Source: Thermoflavifilum sp.
GTDB lineage: Bacteria; Bacteroidota; Bacteroidia; Chitinophagales; Chitinophagaceae
DNA: 7,240 bases
Direction: 5' to 3'
Assembly: GCA_019683625.1 (NCBI GenBank)
Contig: JADGHY010000108.1
Span: 1 to 7,240 of the forward strand
Below are positions 1 to 4,999 of this stretch, piece after piece (position 1 is the stretch's first letter; each line of letters starts with the position of its first letter). The position numbers and the translations under genes are program-made. The notes under the pieces were generated by a model that saw only the letters and a list, made by a program, of their open reading frames with translations, did not search any database and had not been told where the DNA came from.

Positions 1-17
1 GTTTTATTTTCAGTCGC

Positions 18-1313
18 ATGCGTGGAGTTGCCCTTACCTGTTTGTTTTGCTTGGTGCTTTGCACTCACCGGCTGGCTTGGGCTCAGCAAAAAGATGGGGA
101 TGCCTTACAGCTGTATGTGTTTGAAGCGGATCGGGTATTTGATGGAGAACAGATGCACACAGGATGGTGGGTGATGGTCAAAGGCAACCGGATTGCAGCT
201 GCTGGGGACTCAGGCAGCTTTGTGATTCCTCCTGCAGCTATGATTTTCCATTTGCATGGCATGACGCTTTTACCCGGACTCATTGAAGGGCATGGACATA
301 TGTTTTTGCATCCCTATAATGAGGCTTCATGGGATGATCAGGTATTAAAGGAATCGCTGGCCGAGCGAGTAGCCAGGGCGGTGGTACATGCCCGGGCTAC
401 GTTGATGGCTGGCTTCACCACAGAACGCGATCTGGGAACGGAAGGAGCTGGGGCTGCCGATGTGGGGCTCAGGCTGGCCATTGAGAAAGGAGTGATTCCT
501 GGCCCGCGCATGCTTTGTGCGACAAGAGCTATTGTTGCTACCGGTGCTTATGGCCCGAAAGGTTTCCGGCCTGACTGGGAAGTGCCACAAGGCGCACAGG
601 AAGCATCGGGCATTGATGGCATCATGCAGGCCGTCCGCGACCAGATCAAGCAGGGTGCAGATGTGATTAAAATTTATGAAGACTACCGCTGGGGGCCGAG
701 AGGAGAAAATGAACCCACCTTCACCATAGAAGAGCTGAAAGCGGCTGTGGAAGTAGCACACAGCAGCGGTCGCATCGTGGCCGTTCATACCGTTACGGCC
801 GAAGGCATGAGAAGAGCCATCGAAGCCGGCGTAAACACCATAGAACACGGAGATTTTGGTACCCCGGCCGTATTTCAACTGATGAAACAAAAAGGTATTG
901 CCTTGTGTCCCACCATTGCTGCAGATGAGGCCATAGCACAATATCAGGGATGGCGTAAAGGCATTGACCCGGATCCTCCCCGCATTGTGGAAAAGAAACG
1001 CAGCTTTCGGGCTGCCCTGCAAGCGGGAGTGAAAATATGTATGGGAGGCGATGTGGGCGTGTTTCCTCATGGGGATAATGCCAGGGAAATGGAAGCCATG
1101 GTGGCCTATGGCATGCTGCCGATTGATGTATTGCGCAGTGCTACTGCTGTGAATGCCGATGTGTTTCAGATGGCCGACCTGATAGGCCGTATCCGGCCCG
1201 GCCTTTTGGCCGATTTAATTGCCGTGCAAGGCGACCCTTCCCGGGATATTCAAGATATCCGCAAGGTGAGGATGGTGATGAAAAATGGCGTTTTTTACCG
1301 GAAACCCGAATAA
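18..1313 (+). CDS. Secreted metal-dependent amidohydrolase (imidazolonepropionase/Xaa-Pro dipeptidase-like)
   Basis: This 431-residue protein belongs to the amidohydrolase superfamily, whose members hydrolyse C-N bonds with one or two metal ions in a TIM barrel. Residues 1-22 form a signal peptide with a likely cut after AWA22; there is no lipobox, so a soluble periplasmic enzyme is expected. The metal ligands are all visible: HxH at H92/H94 (motif EGHGHM), a candidate carboxylated lysine K218 (VIKIYED), H257 (VAVHT), H277 (IEHGD) and D345 (GGDVG). The small N-terminal beta domain (about 33-85) and its C-terminal return (RPGLLADLIAV...KNGV, about 393-426) are typical. The nearest known groups are the binuclear prolidase-like and imidazolonepropionase-like enzymes often found with signal peptides in Bacteroidota; the actual substrate (dipeptide, N-acyl amino acid, lactam) cannot be read from the sequence. 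Only 17 bases precede the ATG and none resembles a Shine-Dalgarno site. The gene ends 63 bp before a RidA-family gene. Confidence 0.93.
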   Translation: MRGVALTCLFCLVLCTHRLAWAQQKDGDALQLYVFEADRVFDGEQMHTGWWVMVKGNRIAAAGDSGSFVIPPAAMIFHLHGMTLLPGLIEGHGHMFLHPYNEASWDDQVLKESLAERVARAVVHARATLMAGFTTERDLGTEGAGAADVGLRLAIEKGVIPGPRMLCATRAIVATGAYGPKGFRPDWEVPQGAQEASGIDGIMQAVRDQIKQGADVIKIYEDYRWGPRGENEPTFTIEELKAAVEVAHSSGRIVAVHTVTAEGMRRAIEAGVNTIEHGDFGTPAVFQLMKQKGIALCPTIAADEAIAQYQGWRKGIDPDPPRIVEKKRSFRAALQAGVKICMGGDVGVFPHGDNAREMEAMVAYGMLPIDVLRSATAVNADVFQMADLIGRIRPGLLADLIAVQGDPSRDIQDIRKVRMVMKNGVFYRKPE

Positions 1314-1335
1314 AACCCGTGGCGGCAGCTTCATT

Positions 1336-1363
1336 TTTCTTAGGTTTGATTTCTTAGGTTTGA
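1336..1363 (+). repeat. Perfect 14-bp tandem duplication before the RidA-family gene
   Basis: The unit tttcttaggtttga occurs twice head to tail, at 1336-1349 and 1350-1363, without a mismatch. Each copy carries TAGGTTTG (1341-1348 and 1355-1362), an exact match to the Bacteroidota -7 element TAnnTTTG. No TTTG is seen at the expected -33 distance from either copy, so promoter activity is only a possibility. If used, transcription would start about 5-25 bases before the ATG at 1377. Confidence 0.75.
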
Positions 1364-1376
1364 AACAGCATTTTTT

Positions 1377-1766
1377 ATGGCGAATCGGCAACTTATTTCT
1401 TCCGGCACTTCCTGGGAAAAACAATTTGTCTATAGCCGGGCTTTGAGGGTAGGCCCTTTTGTATTTGTGGCAGGTACAACGGCTATCAACGAAGCGGGTG
1501 AGGTTGTGGGCACAGGAAATTCCTATCAACAGGCCATGTACATATTCCAAAAAATTGAAAAAGCCTTGCAGGAGGCAGGAGCATCTCTGCAAGATGTGGT
1601 CAGGATTAGAACATTTGTTACCGATATCAGCCAATGGGAGGCAGTAGGCCGCGCTCAAGGTGAAATATTTGCCACCATCCGCCCCGTGGCCACCTTGGTT
1701 GCCGTGAAAGCCCTGGTTCATCCCGAGCTGATGGTGGAAATCGAAGCCGATGCCGTGATAGATTAG
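1377..1766 (+). CDS. RidA/YjgF/UK114-family protein, arginine-less subgroup
   Basis: This is a 129-residue protein of the usual RidA length. The fold signature is clear: YSRALRVGPFVFVAGTTA at 19-36, the helix around QQAMYIFQKIEKALQEAG, VVRIRTFVTD at 74-83 and the closing strand MVEIEADAV at 119-127. RidA proteins form trimers with active sites between subunits; true RidA hydrolyses reactive enamines/imines from PLP enzymes and needs an arginine (R105 in E. coli). Aligning IRPVATLVAV here with FPARSCVEV of E. coli places alanine A105 at that position, while the glutamate (E121) is kept. This matches Rid subgroups that lack the arginine and have no shown deaminase activity, so the role is unknown. 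There is no signal peptide, so it is probably cytosolic. It follows the amidohydrolase gene by 63 bp, which permits co-transcription, although the repeat in the gap may hold its own promoter. Confidence 0.93.
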   Translation: MANRQLISSGTSWEKQFVYSRALRVGPFVFVAGTTAINEAGEVVGTGNSYQQAMYIFQKIEKALQEAGASLQDVVRIRTFVTDISQWEAVGRAQGEIFATIRPVATLVAVKALVHPELMVEIEADAVID

Positions 1767-1849
1767 TGATTATCTTTTCCCCTCCTTGCACATCTGCTCT
1801 TCTCTTCTTTCTCTTCTGTTTATCGATATCATCGCTGATAGGCGGCCTC
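1767..1849. other. Intergenic stretch with a pyrimidine-rich tract; no gene supported
   Basis: The + strand from about 1777 to 1821 is strongly pyrimidine-rich (runs such as tcttttcccctcctt and ctcttctcttctttctcttctgttt). Downstream is a short potential hairpin TATCA-tcgc-TGATA. No strong GC stem followed by a T run is seen, so I do not call an intrinsic terminator for the RidA-family gene. A 62-codon open frame crosses this stretch (start at 1766) but has no family resemblance, overlaps the promoter and is most likely chance. Confidence 0.5.
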
Positions 1850-1866
1850 CGCAAAAAAATTTTGCG
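1850..1866. promoter_or_regulatory. Inverted repeat overlapping the -33 element (candidate upstream operator)
   Basis: CGCAAAA (1850-1856) and TTTTGCG (1860-1866) are perfect reverse complements around a 3-base centre. A second, overlapping dyad is AAATTTTG (1857-1864) with CAAAATTT (1872-1879). The outer pentamers CGCAA/TTGCG are the same as in the larger palindrome at 1889-1907, with centres 40 bp apart. The site covers the TTTG proposed as the -33 box, so a protein bound here would contact the promoter. The A/T core could arise by chance; the shared pentamer is what raises it above noise. Confidence 0.5.
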
Positions 1867-1891
1867 ATTAACAAAATTTAGCTATACTTTG
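1861..1891 (+). promoter_or_regulatory. Bacteroidota-type promoter for the amylase-susC-like genes
   Basis: TTTG at 1861-1864 is followed 18 bases later by TATACTTTG (1883-1891). The two TTTG blocks are 23 bases apart, the distance given by the Bacteroidota consensus TTTG-N19-TAnnTTTG; only the TA is displaced by one base. Transcription is predicted to begin near 1896-1900, giving a leader of roughly 115 bases before the amylase ATG at 2014. This is a motif match; no start site has been shown. Confidence 0.6.
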
Positions 1892-1907
1892 CGTAATAAT
1901 TACGCAA
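1889..1907. promoter_or_regulatory. Perfect 19-bp palindrome over the transcription start (candidate operator)
   Basis: TTGCGTAAT (1889-1897), central A (1898), ATTACGCAA (1899-1907): nine base pairs of perfect dyad symmetry with a single central base. It begins inside the -7 element and spans the predicted start point, the classic position for a repressor operator. Such symmetry suggests a dimeric helix-turn-helix regulator (LacI, GntR, MarR or similar types bind sites of this size); the sequence does not tell which, and no regulator gene lies in the window. Given the genes downstream, a response to alpha-glucan sugars is a reasonable inference. As RNA it could also form a weak hairpin near the transcript 5' end. 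Confidence 0.65.
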
Positions 1908-1915
1908 TCATTCAA

Positions 1916-1954
1916 ATGGCTCTGTTCAAGCAGTTTTTGCGAATGAGCACATGA
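1916..1954 (+). other. Possible 12-codon leader ORF in the amylase 5' leader
   Basis: An ATG at 1916 opens a short frame, MALFKQFLRMST, ending at TGA 1952-1954, about 60 bases before the amylase start. It is the first ATG after the predicted transcription start. Nothing in its codons (no amino-acid run, no obvious attenuator stems) shows a regulatory role, and there is no Shine-Dalgarno site. Directly after it, aaaggatggc occurs twice (1954-1963 and 1970-1979), putting further out-of-frame ATGs in the leader. Confidence 0.25.
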
Positions 1955-2013
1955 AAGGATGGCGTATGCAAAGGATGGCAGAAACAATGGTTTAAAAATT
2001 CCTGACCCCTACC

Positions 2014-4965
2014 ATGAAGCAGGTTTACACGATGTGGTGCGGCGTTTTGCTGGCTTTTACGGCCAGGGGTCAGCTGTTATCTACTTCTCCGGCTTTTCCC
2101 ACCGAACAAAGTGCCGGCGTAGTAATCACTGCCGACGCACATTTTGGCAATCAAGGACTGCTGAATTATGCACCTACATCCGATGTCTATGTGCACATTG
2201 GGGTGATCACCAACAAAAGCACCAGCCCGTCGGACTGGCGATACGTGCATTCGCAGTGGGGCACAACCGATTCCACTTATCATTGTATTTATCTTGGCAA
2301 CAGCCGATGGAGCTATACCATCCCCAAAGATTTACGAAGCTTTTTTGGCATCAGCGACACCAGTGAACATATATTCAAGATAGCCATTTTGTTTCGCAAC
2401 GGAAACGGCTCACAAGCCTTACGCAATGCGGATGGGAGCGATATGTATGTTCCGGTTTACGATACCGGGTTGCATGTGCGCATCAGTTATCCTTATCGCC
2501 AGCCCAAGTTTCAACCCGTTCCCGAGCCCCTGCAACTGCAACAGGGCGATTCCCTGCAAGTGCAGGCGGTCGCCAGCCAGTCGGCATCGTTGGTGTTGTT
2601 TTATAACGGCCTGAGCATCGATAGTACCTTAGGCGATAGCCTTGTTGCAACGGTTGTCCTGAAAGATTCGGGAAATCAAGTGTTGACCGTGAAGGCGCTG
2701 AACGGCAATCAGCAGGCAGCCGACAGTTTTAGCTTTTATATTGCCCCACCTACCACCACGCTTCCTTTACCCTCGGGTGTTTCAGAAGGCATCAATGCGG
2801 AACCTGGCGACACTTCGGTGGTATTGGTGCTTTACGCGCCACACAAGCATCACATCTTGGTGGTTGGTGATTTTAACAACTGGCAGCAACTACCTGCTTA
2901 CCAGATGCATCAAACACCCGACAGCAATTATTTCTGGATCCGTATCACCGGACTCACGCCCCGGCAACCCTATGCTTATCAATATGTGATTGATGATACC
3001 ATCAAGGTGGCCGATTACAATGCACATCTCATTTTAGATCCGGACAATGATGCGGGCATACCACCTGCAGCATATCCCCATCTGCCGCCTTATCCCGCGG
3101 GGAAAACCACGGGTATTGTGAGCGTGCTGGAAACCGGAGCGCCGGCCTATACCTGGCACGATGCCGGATTTCAGCGCCCCGATCAGCATAACCTGATCAT
3201 TTATGAATTGTTGGTAAGAGATTTTGTGCAAGCACACGACTGGCAAACCTTGAAGGATACCCTGGGTTATTTAAAGCGTCTGGGGGTGAATGCTATAGAA
3301 CTCATGCCCTTCACCGAATTTGAAGGGAATGATAGCTGGGGATATAATCCCGATTTCTTTTTTGCGCCGGATAAATACTATGGCACGGCCGATGCGCTCA
3401 AACAGTTTATCGATGCCTGTCACCAGCAGGGTATAGCGGTGATTATGGATCTGGTGTTGAATCACGCCTTTGCACAATGCCCCATGGTGCAGATGTACTG
3501 GGACAAAGCCCGCCAACGGCCGGCGGCCGACAATCCTTGGTTCAATCCGGTGCCCACACATCCCTTCAATGTGGGATATCAATTCAACCACGAAAGCCAG
3601 GCTACCAAAACCTTTACCTATCGGGTGATGCGATACTGGCTCACCGAGTACCATCTGGACGGATTTCGCTTTGACCTGGCCAAAGGCTTTACCCAAAAGC
3701 GTTCCTGCGATAGCACAGGTAACAATTGCAGTGTGGCACTGTGGAATGCCTATGATTCTTCCCGGGTGGCTATCTGGGATACCATTTACCGGCAACAGCA
3801 ACAAATTGCCCCAGGCAGTTATTGCATTCTGGAAATGTTTGCCGATAACAGCGAAGAAAAAATATATGCTGCCCAGGGCATGATGTTGTGGGGAAATCTG
3901 AACGATGCTTTTAACCAGGCCACCATGGGCTATGGAAGCCCTTCTCCTTCAGGCAATACCTGGGATTTTAGCTGGGGATTATACACCGCCCGGGGCTGGT
4001 CGCAACCGAACCTGATTACCTATCAGGAAAGCCATGATGAAGAGCGGCTCATGTATAAGAACGAACAGTATGGTAACGGCAATGGCAGCTATCAAATCAA
4101 AGACACGGCCACGGGATTGAAGCGCAATGCCATGGCTACGGCCTTTTGGGCATTGATGCCCGGTCCTAAGATGATGTGGCAATTTGGTGAGCTGGGTTAT
4201 GATTATTCCATTAATACCTGCACCAATGGGACAATAGATCCCAGCGGGGGATGTCGGCTAGCCGATAAGCCCATCCGTTGGGATTATTTGCGTGATCCGC
4301 GGCGGAAGGCATTATGGCAAGCTTATCAGCGCCTCTTCCGCCTGCGCCAGATACCGGCATATGTGTCCACTTTCACACGCGGACAGGTGCAATATGATTT
4401 AACCGGGGCCGTGAAAACCATGACGCTCACCGGCGACTCGCTGGATGTGGTTGTGGTGGGCAATTTCGACGTGGTGCCACATGGGGCCACAGTTTCATTT
4501 CCCCATCCGGGACGTTGGTATGATTATCTTTCTCTGGAAAATACACCCGACAGCCAGCTGCAGGTAAGCCAGGCCAGCCTAACCCTGGCCCTTTCTCCCG
4601 GTGAATATCATGTGTTTGTAGATCAAAATGTGGATCAGATATCCGATACCGGCAGCTCTTCACCCGTGGCATGGTTGCCCGACACCGGCCAGGAGATGAA
4701 ACTCAAAATATTCCCTAACCCGGCCACGCCTCAGCAGCCTTTGCTCATTAACTATTTCCTCCCCGACAACGATTATATCGTGTTGCGCCTGATCGATTCG
4801 CGGGGAGCTACTGTGGCCACACTGTACAATGGTTTCCAGTATGCCGGCAATCATGCGATTAGCTGGTCGTTCGGCAAGCAGGTGGGCACACAGGCCGGGC
4901 TTTATCTGGTGCAGCTTAGCAGTCGGAAACATACTTCTGTCACTCAAAAACTCATCATTCCATAA
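2014..4965 (+). CDS. Secreted multidomain GH13 alpha-amylase-family hydrolase with CBM48-like and T9SS sorting domains
   Basis: This 983-residue enzyme should cut alpha-glucosidic bonds in starch-like glucans outside the cell. Order: signal peptide 1-19 (cut near TARG-Q, no lipobox); an N-terminal beta module about 20-160 resembling modules before Bacteroidota amylases (VYVHIGVITNKSTSPSDW); an Ig-like stretch about 165-245; a CBM48-like domain about 260-345 (VVGDFNNW at 283-290); the GH13 barrel about 393-785; a C-terminal beta domain to about 870; a short linker; and a type A T9SS sorting domain about 896-983 (KIFPNP, ending KLIIP). Catalytic regions: DLVLNH (D479, H484), GFRFD with nucleophile D554 and R552, acid/base E607 (ILEMF), and SHDEERL with H674 and D675. 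All residues needed for retaining hydrolysis are present. The exact bond preference (amylase, pullulanase, maltogenic) cannot be told. The ATG at 2014 is the only start after an in-frame stop at 1993. The SusC-like gene follows 34 bp later, so an operon controlled from the promoter near 1861-1891 is likely. Confidence 0.94.
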   Translation: MKQVYTMWCGVLLAFTARGQLLSTSPAFPTEQSAGVVITADAHFGNQGLLNYAPTSDVYVHIGVITNKSTSPSDWRYVHSQWGTTDSTYHCIYLGNSRWSYTIPKDLRSFFGISDTSEHIFKIAILFRNGNGSQALRNADGSDMYVPVYDTGLHVRISYPYRQPKFQPVPEPLQLQQGDSLQVQAVASQSASLVLFYNGLSIDSTLGDSLVATVVLKDSGNQVLTVKALNGNQQAADSFSFYIAPPTTTLPLPSGVSEGINAEPGDTSVVLVLYAPHKHHILVVGDFNNWQQLPAYQMHQTPDSNYFWIRITGLTPRQPYAYQYVIDDTIKVADYNAHLILDPDNDAGIPPAAYPHLPPYPAGKTTGIVSVLETGAPAYTWHDAGFQRPDQHNLIIYELLVRDFVQAHDWQTLKDTLGYLKRLGVNAIELMPFTEFEGNDSWGYNPDFFFAPDKYYGTADALKQFIDACHQQGIAVIMDLVLNHAFAQCPMVQMYWDKARQRPAADNPWFNPVPTHPFNVGYQFNHESQATKTFTYRVMRYWLTEYHLDGFRFDLAKGFTQKRSCDSTGNNCSVALWNAYDSSRVAIWDTIYRQQQQIAPGSYCILEMFADNSEEKIYAAQGMMLWGNLNDAFNQATMGYGSPSPSGNTWDFSWGLYTARGWSQPNLITYQESHDEERLMYKNEQYGNGNGSYQIKDTATGLKRNAMATAFWALMPGPKMMWQFGELGYDYSINTCTNGTIDPSGGCRLADKPIRWDYLRDPRRKALWQAYQRLFRLRQIPAYVSTFTRGQVQYDLTGAVKTMTLTGDSLDVVVVGNFDVVPHGATVSFPHPGRWYDYLSLENTPDSQLQVSQASLTLALSPGEYHVFVDQNVDQISDTGSSSPVAWLPDTGQEMKLKIFPNPATPQQPLLINYFLPDNDYIVLRLIDSRGATVATLYNGFQYAGNHAISWSFGKQVGTQAGLYLVQLSSRKHTSVTQKLIIP

Positions 4966-4999
4966 ACTTTCATTTACTCACCATCAAAACAGCTTTTAT

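Noticed and set aside
345..1070. 241-codon minus-strand open frame opposite the amidohydrolase gene
   Set aside because: The + strand encodes all metal ligands of a known enzyme family over the same bases; the minus translation has no recognisable features.
1244..1260. Inverted repeat GGATAT-tcaag-ATATCC near the amidohydrolase 3' end
   Set aside because: It is a 6-bp AT-containing stem inside the coding region, more than 50 bases before the stop, with no T run; it is explained by codons for RDIQDIR.
1215..1721. 168-codon minus-strand open frame across the RidA-family gene
   Set aside because: It spans the intergenic repeat and is antisense to a well-supported small family protein; it looks like chance.
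1841..1864. GC stem GCGG-cct-CCGC followed by an A run, considered as a terminator
   Set aside because: The 4-bp stem is followed by A, not T, on the + strand, and no minus-strand gene ends here.
1959..2366. 135-codon + strand open frame overlapping the start of the amylase gene
   Set aside because: It lies in another frame of a clear GH13 gene, and the translation shows no domain or signal, so it is most likely a shadow; only its ATG is of interest as a leader feature.
3271..3804. 177-codon minus-strand open frame opposite the GH13 catalytic barrel
   Set aside because: It is antisense to conserved catalytic regions and has no recognisable protein features.
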